This document shows positions 8,392 to 15,107 of a stretch of DNA of 15,107 nt, in pieces. The position numbers and the translations under genes were made by a program. The notes beneath the pieces are model-generated. The model was not told where the DNA came from and made no database searches. It saw nothing but the letters and a program-made list of their open reading frames with translations. Origin of the DNA: Bacteroidales bacterium (GTDB taxonomy: Bacteria; Bacteroidota; Bacteroidia; Bacteroidales; UBA932); the NCBI GenBank assembly GCA_017548805.1, contig JAFYZE010000073.1:1-15107 (forward strand), given 5' to 3'. The stretch's first letter is position 1, and each line of letters opens with the position of its first letter.

Positions 8392-9189
8392 ATGGAAAAG
8401 ATTCCGAACATATTCAGGAGGCTACCTGTGCAGGTCTGGTATTTCCTTGCCGCACCGCTCTTTTTCATGGCCTTCCTGCTGGTCTATTGTCCATTTGACT
8501 CCAGGACGTTCCTGGATGCCGGACGCGGCCTGTTTTATTTCAACGTCTCCATCCTTTTCAGCATTCTCTTCGTCACCCTTGTGGCTACAAGGCTCGCCTT
8601 CCATTTCATTTTCCGAGGCAGGCTGCTGTCGCTGTTCGGATATATCGGATGGTGCCTTGCCGAGATGCTCCTGGCTGCGGCCTTCATGGCCATTTTCATG
8701 TCACTTATAGCCAAGCCGCACACTCCGTATTTCTGGACCCTTGGACGTTGCTCCAGGCTGTCTTTCCTGATCCTGTCTTTTCCTTATGCCATCATCACCC
8801 TTTCCCTCTTCTTATCTTCCAGGACCGAGGATGCCGAGATGAAGCAGGACAAGATGCTGCGCTTCACGGACGAGAACATGAAGCTCAAGATTGTCGTGGC
8901 ATCATCTTCCGTCGTTTATCTGGCAGCCGAAGAGAACTATGTCCGTATCCATTATCTGGAGGGCTTGAAGCTGAAGGATTATGCCCTGCGCAACTCCATG
9001 AAGGCGCTCGAGTCCCTGTGCGAAGGCAAGGGACTTGTGCGGTGCCACCGTTCATATATCATCAATCCGTCACATGTCAAGGCCCTCAGCAAGGGCAAGG
9101 AAGGCCTGATCGAGGCCGAGATGGACATCGATTGTCCGCCCATCCCCGTCTCCAAGCGCATGTACGACGATCTCTCAACCTTGCTATAA
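8392..9189 (+). CDS. Membrane-anchored LytTR-domain transcriptional regulator
   Basis: A 265-residue protein. Four hydrophobic segments (about 13-33, 47-72, 79-106, 122-143) make a compact membrane domain, followed by a charged helix and a C-terminal LytTR DNA-binding domain (about 165-265) with typical elements: [41 protein letters not shown] and [10 protein letters not shown]. There is no response-regulator receiver domain, so the membrane part is probably the sensor or an anchor; its signal is unknown. The gene ends 10 bp before the cellobiose phosphorylase gene, which strongly suggests one operon and makes that enzyme, or its own promoter, a likely target. Copies of TGGGATnAAAA around its promoter are candidate sites. 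Confidence 0.88.
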   Translation: MEKIPNIFRRLPVQVWYFLAAPLFFMAFLLVYCPFDSRTFLDAGRGLFYFNVSILFSILFVTLVATRLAFHFIFRGRLLSLFGYIGWCLAEMLLAAAFMAIFMSLIAKPHTPYFWTLGRCSRLSFLILSFPYAIITLSLFLSSRTEDAEMKQDKMLRFTDENMKLKIVVASSSVVYLAAEENYVRIHYLEGLKLKDYALRNSMKALESLCEGKGLVRCHRSYIINPSHVKALSKGKEGLIEAEMDIDCPPIPVSKRMYDDLSTLL

Positions 9190-9199
9190 ACCTATTCCT

Positions 9200-11644
9200 A
9201 TGGAAATGAAACGATACGGACACTATGATGACGCTTCGCGCGAGTATGTAATTACCGATCCCGCCACCCCATGGCCATGGATCAACTATCTCGGCAATGA
9301 AGACTTCTTTTCCCTGATTTCCCAGACGGCCGGAGGCTATTCGTTCTATCGCGATGCCAAGTTCCGCCGCATTACACGCTACCGCTACAACGGAGTGCCC
9401 ATGGATGCGGGCGGGCGGTACTTTTATATTAAGGACGGGGACACCGTCTGGTCGCCCGGCTGGAAGCCGTGCAAGACCCCGCTTGATGCGTATGAGTGCC
9501 GTCACGGCATGAACTATACGCGCATAACGGGGGCTAAGGATGGAGTGGAGGCTTCCGTGTTGTTCTTCGTTCCGCTCGGCGCCCACTGCGAGGTTCAGAA
9601 GCTCACGCTAAGGAATACTACAAACGCTCCCAAGTCGTTGAAACTCTTCTCTTTCGTGGAATGGTGCCTGTGGAATGCCGCCACGGACATGGAGAATTTC
9701 CAGCGCAATTTCTCGACCGGAGAGGTCGAGGTCGAAGGGTCAACCATTTACCACAAGACCGAGTACAAGGAGCGGCGCAACCATTATGCTTTCTATACCG
9801 TCAACGCTCCAGTTTCGGGCTTTGACACGGACAGGGAGAGTTTCATCGGCCTCTACAACGGTTTCGAGGCGCCGCAGTGCGTGACTGCGGGCCAGGCCTC
9901 GAACAGCGTCGCGCTCGGCTGGAGCCCCGTCGCTTCGCATTTCATTGAGCTGACGCTCGCTCCGGGCGAGAGCAGCGATTACATTTTCCAGCTTGGCTAT
10001 ATTGAGCTTCCGGACGGGGAGAAATTCGACGAGGAGGCGACAGCTGCGGCCGTCGCGGCCGGCAACAAGCCGGTGAGTCCGTTTATCAACAAGCGTCCGG
10101 CGCATGAGCTCATGGCCCGCTTCGACACTTCGGAGAAGGTCGACGCGGCTTTCGCGGAGCTCCGCCGCTACTGGGATGACCTTCTTTCCATATTCAACCT
10201 CAACTCGGAGGAGCCGGGCCTGGACAGGATGGTGAATGTCTGGAACCAGTACCAGTGCATGGTGACTTTCAACATGTCGCGCAGCGCATCGTTCTTCGAG
10301 AGCGGCATAGGACGCGGAATGGGCTTCCGTGACTCCAACCAGGACCTGGTGGGCTTCGTGCACCAGATCCCGGGCCGTGCCCGGGAGCGCATCATCGACA
10401 TCGCTTCGACGCAGTTCGCTGACGGTGGCTGCTACCATCAGTATCAACCACTTAGCAAGCGTGGGAACAATGATATCGGAGGCGGCTTCAACGATGATCC
10501 GATGTGGCTGATCTTCGGTACGGTGGCTTACCTGAAAGAGACAGGGGACTTCTCCATACTCGATGAGATGGTCCCGTTCGACAATGAACCCGGTTCGGAG
10601 GTGAGCCTTTTCGAGCATCTGAGGATATCGTTCGACCATGTGGTGAACAATCTCGGGCCGCACGGCCTGCCGCTCATCGGCCGCGCAGACTGGAACGACT
10701 GCCTGAACCTCAACTGCTTCAGCCTTGATCCCAACGAATCCTTCCAGACCACGGAGAACAAGACCGAAGGCTCGAAGGCAGAGTCCCTGATGATCGCCGG
10801 CCTGTTCGTAGTCTGCGGCTGTGACTATGCGGCCCTCTGCCGGCGCCTGGGCAGAGCCGCCGAGGCGGAGCGGGCCCAGAGGTACATTGATGCGATGTGC
10901 GAAGCGATCAAGAAACACGGTTGGGACGGGGAATGGTTCCTGAGGGCCTACGACTATTACGGTAGGCCCGTAGGGTCCCATGTCAACGACGAGGGAAAGA
11001 TTTTCATCGAGTCCCAGGGCTGGTGCACCATGGCGGGCATCGGCGCCGAAGAGGGGATGGTGGACAAGGCCCTCGATTCCGTCAAGAAGTATCTTGACTG
11101 CGAGCACGGCATCGTGCTCAACAATCCTCCTTTCACGCGTTACAGGGTTGAATACGGCGAAATCTCCTCATACCCTGCCGGTTACAAGGAGAATGCCGGC
11201 GTTTTCTGCCACAACAATCCCTGGGTTATCATAGGTGAGACCCTGGCCGGCAGGGGAGACGATGCCTGGGAGCACTACCGCAAGATATGTCCTTCTTATG
11301 TCAAGGACCAGACACGGCGTAAAGTTGAGCCCTATGTGTATTGCCAGATGGTGGCGGGAAAGGACGCGGTCAAGCCCGGAGAGGGCAAGAACAGCTGGCT
11401 GACGGGTACGGCAGCCTGGAACTGGTACGCCGTCACGCAGTTTATACTCGGAATAAAGCCCGACTACGACGGACTGGTCATAGAACCGTGCATCCCGTCG
11501 CATTGGAAGGGTTATACGGTGCGGAGGAAGTTCCGCGATGCGGAGTATATCATCCGGGTATCCAACCCCGAAGGGCGCTGCAAGGGGAGCCCGGTATTCG
11601 TCCCTTATTCCCCGGGCACTCACGAAATAGAAGTCGTGATATAA
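9200..11644 (+). CDS. Cellobiose phosphorylase, GH94
   Basis: An 814-residue cytoplasmic enzyme (no signal peptide) near the length of known cellobiose phosphorylases. It is expected to convert cellobiose plus phosphate to glucose 1-phosphate and glucose. The N-terminal beta-sandwich has [31 protein letters not shown] and [12 protein letters not shown]. The (alpha/alpha)6 barrel shows [37 protein letters not shown] (430-437) and [11 protein letters not shown]; the last motif (Asp497-Asp500) lies where the general acid is placed in characterised enzymes. [19 protein letters not shown] near the end is also typical of the cellobiose rather than chitobiose or cellodextrin branches. ATG at 9206 is an alternative start. 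It follows the LytTR gene by 10 bp and is closed by a strong hairpin. No cellobiose importer is in the window. Confidence 0.92.
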   Translation: MEMKRYGHYDDASREYVITDPATPWPWINYLGNEDFFSLISQTAGGYSFYRDAKFRRITRYRYNGVPMDAGGRYFYIKDGDTVWSPGWKPCKTPLDAYECRHGMNYTRITGAKDGVEASVLFFVPLGAHCEVQKLTLRNTTNAPKSLKLFSFVEWCLWNAATDMENFQRNFSTGEVEVEGSTIYHKTEYKERRNHYAFYTVNAPVSGFDTDRESFIGLYNGFEAPQCVTAGQASNSVALGWSPVASHFIELTLAPGESSDYIFQLGYIELPDGEKFDEEATAAAVAAGNKPVSPFINKRPAHELMARFDTSEKVDAAFAELRRYWDDLLSIFNLNSEEPGLDRMVNVWNQYQCMVTFNMSRSASFFESGIGRGMGFRDSNQDLVGFVHQIPGRARERIIDIASTQFADGGCYHQYQPLSKRGNNDIGGGFNDDPMWLIFGTVAYLKETGDFSILDEMVPFDNEPGSEVSLFEHLRISFDHVVNNLGPHGLPLIGRADWNDCLNLNCFSLDPNESFQTTENKTEGSKAESLMIAGLFVVCGCDYAALCRRLGRAAEAERAQRYIDAMCEAIKKHGWDGEWFLRAYDYYGRPVGSHVNDEGKIFIESQGWCTMAGIGAEEGMVDKALDSVKKYLDCEHGIVLNNPPFTRYRVEYGEISSYPAGYKENAGVFCHNNPWVIIGETLAGRGDDAWEHYRKICPSYVKDQTRRKVEPYVYCQMVAGKDAVKPGEGKNSWLTGTAAWNWYAVTQFILGIKPDYDGLVIEPCIPSHWKGYTVRRKFRDAEYIIRVSNPEGRCKGSPVFVPYSPGTHEIEVVI

Positions 11645-11649
11645 AAAAC

Positions 11650-11678
11650 ATGCTCCGCATCGGACCGATGCGGAGCAT
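11650..11678. terminator. Bidirectional intrinsic terminator between the GH94 and plug-domain genes
   Basis: Arms ATGCTCCGCATCGG (11650-11663) and CCGATGCGGAGCAT (11665-11678) are perfectly complementary, GC-rich and centred on one base. On the minus strand the stem is followed by GTTTTTTAT, a good U-tract for the plug-domain gene; on the plus strand by the weaker TATTATTAG for the GH94 gene. Confidence 0.9.
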
Positions 11679-11701
11679 TATTATTAGAAAGAAAAGCTGT
11701 T

Positions 11702-12145
11702 CTATTCGGCGTTTTTCTTCTTCTTGGCCTCTTTCTTGGCCTGCTTGGCTGCCTTTTTGGCGGCAGCTTCGGCTTCCTGGGCATGAATGGCGGACTTGGT
11801 CGTGACCATGATCACGCCGTTGGCGCCCTGCATGCCGTAGATGGAAGAAGTGCCATCCTTGATGATGTCAATCTGGTAGACATTGTTGGGGTCGATGGAC
11901 GCGATGTTGTCCACCTGAAGTCCGTCAACTATAAAAAGCGGCTGCGTATGTTCGCTGTTGGTGCCAACTCCACGGATGACGATGCTTGGCGTCTGGCCGG
12001 GGCCGGCCTGCCCTACCTGCACTCCGGGGACCTTTCCACGGATGTATTCGAAGATGTCCGAATATTGTTGCTGTGCAGAAGCACAAACTGAACCGGCGAG
12101 GAAAACCACCGCCGCGATTATCAGGGATTTGAACAATCTTTTCAT
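11702..12145 (-). CDS. Small secreted stand-alone TonB-dependent receptor plug-domain protein
   Basis: A 147-residue protein. Residues 1-24 form a signal peptide with likely cleavage after ASA (before Gln25). Residues ~28-118 match the plug domain of SusC/TonB-type receptors: IRGKVPGVQVG, PSIVIRGVGT, PLFIVDGLQV, IDIIKDGTSSIYGMQGANGVIMVTT. There is no beta-barrel; the protein ends in a 27-residue Ala/Lys/Glu tail (121-147), probably helical and strongly basic at its end. An upstream in-frame ATG at 12199 would add 18 residues ahead of the signal peptide and lies in the predicted promoter, so 12145 is preferred. It follows the GH9 gene by 56 bp on the same strand but has its own good promoter. 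Function unknown; a periplasmic partner or decoy for a receptor is possible. Confidence 0.85.
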   Translation of the reverse strand: MKRLFKSLIIAAVVFLAGSVCASAQQQYSDIFEYIRGKVPGVQVGQAGPGQTPSIVIRGVGTNSEHTQPLFIVDGLQVDNIASIDPNNVYQIDIIKDGTSSIYGMQGANGVIMVTTKSAIHAQEAEAAAKKAAKQAKKEAKKKKNAE

Positions 12146-12169
12146 TTCGTTTATTCTATTGGTTGACGA

Positions 12170-12200
12170 CAAAGATACGAAAACCATGCCGAAATCCAAC
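12170..12200 (-). promoter_or_regulatory. Predicted promoter of the plug-domain gene
   Basis: On the minus strand GTTG (12200-12197), a 19-bp spacer and TATCTTTG (12177-12170), a perfect -7 box. The predicted start is near 12166, about 21 bases before the ATG. The -33 box directly abuts the GH9 stop codon. Confidence 0.75.
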
Positions 12201-12201
12201 C

Positions 12202-14754
12202 CTAATTCCGGACAATGTCCTTGAAGGCCGAGCCGAAGATCAGGTAGCTGGTGTTGCCGCCGATGGTTCCTTCATTCTGTCCCCAGAGGAACGGCCAGTC
12301 GTCGTAGTTCTCGAAGTGGTCGGGATGACGGAAGAGGACGCCGGGAGCGACGTTGCCGGGGATGAAGGAGAAGTCTGCGCGGTTGTTTCCGTAGAAGACC
12401 GCCTTCGGACGGGCAGCGCCGACGGCCGCCACAAACGAGTAGTTGTGGTACGGGTGGCATCCGAACAGGTAGTTGGTGGCCTTGTAGGCGTAGCTCTTGT
12501 CGATAATCTCGGGGAAATACTTGGCAGCAAAGCTGGCGGTGGTACCGAAACTGACCACAGAACCGCCTCCGGCCCAGTTGCCGAGGCCGATAGGAACTCC
12601 GTAGGGGTTGTCCTCCTCGAAGCTGTCGAGATACTCCTTGTACTTCTCCACATAAGGTACGAGCTTGTCCCTGTAAGCCTGGTCCATGTACGGGATGGCG
12701 TCCATGGCGGTGCTGATGGTGCTGGTGGCATTGCGCTCAAGACCTTCCCAGATCTGGGACTCGAAGCTGTCGAGATAGTGCTTCTCGCCGGTGGCCACAT
12801 AGAGCTGGAGGTTGGTGGCAGCGTTGTTGCCCATCATCCTGTTGCCGCCGCCCCCCTGCCTGCCGGGCTGCTGGGCCATCCTGGCCATAAGTTCCTCTGC
12901 CTCTTTCTGCAGACGCACGGACTGCTTGAGGGCACGGTCCGCGAGAGCGTCGTTATATCCCCTCAAGGCATGGCTGGCAGCTGCGAACATGGTCGCGGCG
13001 CGCATGTCGAGGCCGGGATTGCGGGTCGTGAAGGCCCACATGTCATCGGGGGTACCGCTGGACTTGCCGTCGGCGGACTTGGTGTAAGGCTTGAGCCTCG
13101 GATCATAATGGAGGCCGTCGGTGATGGCGGCGGCGTCGCCGAGGTGATGATAGTTGTCAAGCACGGAGTTCGAAAGGGTCTGGGCCATGTGGCCGATGTT
13201 CTCGGCCTGGGCTACGAGGTTGAGCGTACCATGCTCGATGAACTGGAGGACATCGGGAATGCCGTCCGGACGATGGATGTCGACATAGCGCTGGTCCTCG
13301 TCCACGAAAGTCTCGTCGCGCTGGGGCTTGAAGACCTCCCAGAGGGTGACGAGGTTCTGGACCACGCCGATGTTGGAACCGGTCTCGATGTCGAAGTCAC
13401 CGGCATCGAAATAGCCGCCGACATTCAGGCCTGGGATCAGCTGGAGCCCCTTGTACTTGGTATCGATGGCGCCCTGGCTGTGGAGGTCGAAGTGGTTGGT
13501 ATTGGCGGGAGCCTGGAGATAACCCTCCTTGAAAGGCTCTCCGTGCCAGATCCTGTACCCCTCGTTGACCGTCATGTGGTTCATGTGGACCGGGATCCAG
13601 ACATCACTGGTAGCATCGGTAATCTTGTCGTAGACACTGTCGTCGATGATGAAGTTGCCGGTCTTGAAGTCGCCGTACTTGATGTAGTAGATACCGGGAT
13701 CCTTGACTTCGCTGAAGTCGAACTTGACGTAGTTGTACTTGTAATACGGTCCCCACTCCTTTATCTTGCCGGTGAAGACGGACTTCTCAGTGCCGTCGTC
13801 GGCAATCCTGTAGAGCGAAGCGGTCGCCTGTGGCTTGTCTCGCTTGTCAAGCTCGATGACCGCCACCTTGGGCTGGTCCGGCTGGTAGCCGACCTGCGAG
13901 AAACCGATATTGGGTTCGCGGATCCAACCGTCGATGGCATTGGGCTCCACCGTCCATGAAAGGACCTTTCCGGTCTGGCCGGCGGGAAGTATGCTGCGGA
14001 GAACGAACCATCCATTCTGCGCCAGGACACGGCCGTCATAGAGGTTGATGTCGGAGTCGCTGGAGACCTTGATCATACGCTCAGGCTCGTCCGGAGCCAG
14101 GGTGAACAAATGGCCGGTCTCAAGCGGAAGCGGATCTACGAATTCGCCGGTGCCGCGGTCGTCGTAGGTCTTGTATCCCTTGTACTGCTTGACTTTCTCG
14201 CTGTTCGGCCTTGCAGTGGTCTCGCTTGCGGTATAACGCGGGAAGCGGTTCAGGCGGCCGTCGACGAGGAAGGTCTTGCCCCAGTACTGCGAGGGGAGGA
14301 ATTCGAGGTTGAATCCGGCGTCGCCCTCGAGCTCCTTGGGGACGGGCTTGTCCAGATAAACGGCAATCTCCACGGCGGGTCCCTTTCCGGTGACCACTAT
14401 CCTGGAGTCGAAGTCGTAGTCGTCATAACGCAGGGCGACCTCGATGGCGTTCTCGTCGGCCTTGACATTGCGCTCGAGCGTGTTGGGGACGAGGTCCCAC
14501 TGTTCGGGGGTGTTGCTCAGGCGGACAGCGCCGCCCTGTACGGTACGTACTCCGTGGTGGATGACCTCGATGCCGGAATTCTTCTCGTCATTGAAGCCTC
14601 CCGAGAAAGTGTTGCTGTAAACGAGGACATTTACTCCCTGCCTTTCGAAATACTCCAAGTCATTGATCTTCAGGTCAGAAGATGATGACCCGGTCTTGCA
14701 TCCCGTTGCCAGGAGGGCACATGCGGACAGCATCCATAGTGCAGTTTTTTTCAT
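12202..14754 (-). CDS. GH9 glycoside hydrolase lipoprotein with an extra N-terminal domain
   Basis: An 850-residue lipoprotein: the signal ends in LLATGC with Cys19, so it is exported and lipid-anchored, probably to the outer membrane. Residues ~25-280 are a beta-rich region I do not recognise. Residues ~282-375 are the Ig-like domain usual in front of GH9 catalytic domains (NIGFSQVGYQPDQPKVAVI to FIIDDSVY). The (alpha/alpha)6 GH9 domain follows, with GGYFDAGDFD (Asp450, Asp453; the DAGD nucleophile/base motif) and QNEGTIGGNTSYL (Glu828; expected general acid). The PHHR-type motif of classic endoglucanases is not seen; YGNNRADFSFIPGNV stands in that area, so substrate or cleavage mode may differ from cellulases. 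A Gly/Gln/Met-rich loop (~625-645) interrupts the barrel. Beta-glucan or cello-oligosaccharide cleavage fits the nearby GH94 gene. Confidence 0.88.
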   Translation of the reverse strand: MKKTALWMLSACALLATGCKTGSSSSDLKINDLEYFERQGVNVLVYSNTFSGGFNDEKNSGIEVIHHGVRTVQGGAVRLSNTPEQWDLVPNTLERNVKADENAIEVALRYDDYDFDSRIVVTGKGPAVEIAVYLDKPVPKELEGDAGFNLEFLPSQYWGKTFLVDGRLNRFPRYTASETTARPNSEKVKQYKGYKTYDDRGTGEFVDPLPLETGHLFTLAPDEPERMIKVSSDSDINLYDGRVLAQNGWFVLRSILPAGQTGKVLSWTVEPNAIDGWIREPNIGFSQVGYQPDQPKVAVIELDKRDKPQATASLYRIADDGTEKSVFTGKIKEWGPYYKYNYVKFDFSEVKDPGIYYIKYGDFKTGNFIIDDSVYDKITDATSDVWIPVHMNHMTVNEGYRIWHGEPFKEGYLQAPANTNHFDLHSQGAIDTKYKGLQLIPGLNVGGYFDAGDFDIETGSNIGVVQNLVTLWEVFKPQRDETFVDEDQRYVDIHRPDGIPDVLQFIEHGTLNLVAQAENIGHMAQTLSNSVLDNYHHLGDAAAITDGLHYDPRLKPYTKSADGKSSGTPDDMWAFTTRNPGLDMRAATMFAAASHALRGYNDALADRALKQSVRLQKEAEELMARMAQQPGRQGGGGNRMMGNNAATNLQLYVATGEKHYLDSFESQIWEGLERNATSTISTAMDAIPYMDQAYRDKLVPYVEKYKEYLDSFEEDNPYGVPIGLGNWAGGGSVVSFGTTASFAAKYFPEIIDKSYAYKATNYLFGCHPYHNYSFVAAVGAARPKAVFYGNNRADFSFIPGNVAPGVLFRHPDHFENYDDWPFLWGQNEGTIGGNTSYLIFGSAFKDIVRN

Positions 14755-14806
14755 AAGATACTGAAGTTTATAAGCTGGTTATTAAGTTTGTGAAAGTGCA
14801 TTTTGA

Positions 14807-14837
14807 TAAATATAAGGACAATTATCCTTTTTTCCAA
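14807..14837 (-). promoter_or_regulatory. Predicted GH9 promoter
   Basis: On the minus strand TTGG (14837-14834) and TATATTTA (14814-14807), 19 bp apart, match the -33/-7 pattern imperfectly (the last base of the -7 box is A, not G). The leader would be about 50 bases. Confidence 0.45.
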
Positions 14838-14841
14838 GGAT
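14814..14841. repeat. Alternating AAGGA/TCCTT half-sites over the GH9 promoter
   Basis: AAGGA at 14814, TCCTT at 14825 and AAGGA at 14836 alternate in orientation with exactly 11-bp steps. They form two overlapping inverted repeats, including perfect ATCCTT/AAGGAT (14824-14829/14836-14841). They span the -7 to -33 interval of the predicted GH9 promoter, as a repressor operator would. The same hairpin could act as a weak 3' end for the upstream EamA gene, but no U-tract follows. Confidence 0.45.
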
Positions 14842-14848
14842 CAGCCGT

Positions 14849-15107
14849 TTACAGGAGGAAGAAAAGTGCCACACCGGTGATGGTGATGAGCGTGCCTATG
14901 ACTTCCTTGGCGGTGATGCGCTGCTTGTTGATCATGGCATAAGGGACAATGATCAACACGGGCGTAAGGGCCATCAGGGTGGATGCTATTCCGGCCTTGG
15001 CGTACTGGACCGCCATCAATGAAAGGGATACTCCGAGGAAAGGACCGAAGAAGGTGGTCAGGGCTGCGAAGCCCATGCCCTTGCGGTCATGGAGCGCTTC
15101 GCGGACC
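14849..15107 (-). CDS. EamA/DMT-family transporter, C-terminal part (cut by window end)
   Basis: Only the last ~85 residues are present; the frame is open to the window edge. Three hydrophobic segments (from GFAALTTFFGPFLGVSLSL, GIASTLMALTPVLIIVPYAM and VIGTLITITGVALFFLL) and the sequence MALTPVLIIVPYAM followed by a short basic loop are characteristic of the second EamA repeat in drug/metabolite-type inner-membrane exporters. Substrate unknown. It is upstream of, and on the same strand as, the GH9 gene, with 94 bp between them. Confidence 0.8.
   Translation of the reverse strand, partial: VREALHDRKGMGFAALTTFFGPFLGVSLSLMAVQYAKAGIASTLMALTPVLIIVPYAMINKQRITAKEVIGTLITITGVALFFLL

Noticed and set aside
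9740..11107. Minus-strand open frame (455 codons) opposite GH94
   Set aside because: It lies entirely inside the confident cellobiose phosphorylase gene, has no domain, and begins with no promoter or family-like N-terminus.
12146..12199. N-terminal extension of the plug-domain protein from ATG 12199
   Set aside because: It would place 18 residues before a clear signal peptide and start inside the predicted -33 box.
12163..13959. Long plus-strand open frame (598 codons) opposite GH9
   Set aside because: It is antisense to a well-supported GH9 gene, is Val/Gly/Asp-rich without a recognisable domain, and results from the low stop frequency in the complement of a GC-rich gene.

Overview
The window looks like a chromosomal segment from a fairly GC-rich member of the Bacteroidota, most likely order Bacteroidales. 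This rests on several signs: repeated TAnnTTTG (-7) promoter boxes with a TTTG-like -33 element about 19-21 bp upstream; no Shine-Dalgarno sequences before most starts; abundant lipoproteins; a SusC/TonB-type plug domain; and homologues typical of gut Bacteroidales (transglutaminase-like lipoprotein, CutC, EttA, type-I-like glutamine synthetase, GH94 and GH9 enzymes). I cannot assign a genus from the sequence alone. No tRNA, rRNA, insertion sequence, integrase or CRISPR array was seen.

Left part (1-3974, plus strand). A large transglutaminase-like lipoprotein gene is followed 6 bp later by a hotdog-fold acyl-CoA thioesterase and, after 107 bp, by a CutC-family gene. The CutC gene is unusual: it carries Ser-rich insertions, one of them encoded by a 15-bp tandem repeat, and it lacks the usual C-terminal tail.

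Repeat region (3975-4303). This 330-bp stretch has no gene but is highly organised. A perfect 9-bp inverted repeat after cutC is followed by four units of a ~51-bp tandem repeat, each containing GAACAAA-N9/10-TTTGTTC. Three units of an exact 42-bp-period tandem repeat follow, each containing TATCCCTC-N-GAGGGATA. They end 14 bp upstream of a strong Bacteroidota promoter. I regard this as the most interesting non-coding structure in the window.

Centre (4341-7525, plus strand). ettA (ABC-F translation throttle) and a type-I-like glutamine synthetase overlap by one base (TAATG) and form an operon with a predicted almost leaderless mRNA. It converges, with only 3 bp between stop codons, on a minus-strand SGNH/GDSL hydrolase gene.

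Right-centre (8237-11690). A 155-bp divergent promoter region separates the SGNH hydrolase from a membrane-anchored LytTR-type regulator. The regulator is in an operon with cellobiose phosphorylase (GH94). A bidirectional intrinsic terminator closes the operon.

Right part (11702-15107, minus strand). A truncated EamA-type transporter gene, a GH9 lipoprotein glycosidase and a small secreted stand-alone TonB plug-domain protein follow one another in transcription order. GH9 (outside the cytoplasm) and GH94 (cytoplasm) suggest a beta-glucan/cello-oligosaccharide path in which GH9 releases short glucosides and GH94 phosphorolyses cellobiose. The importer is not in the window, so this coupling is an inference from proximity.
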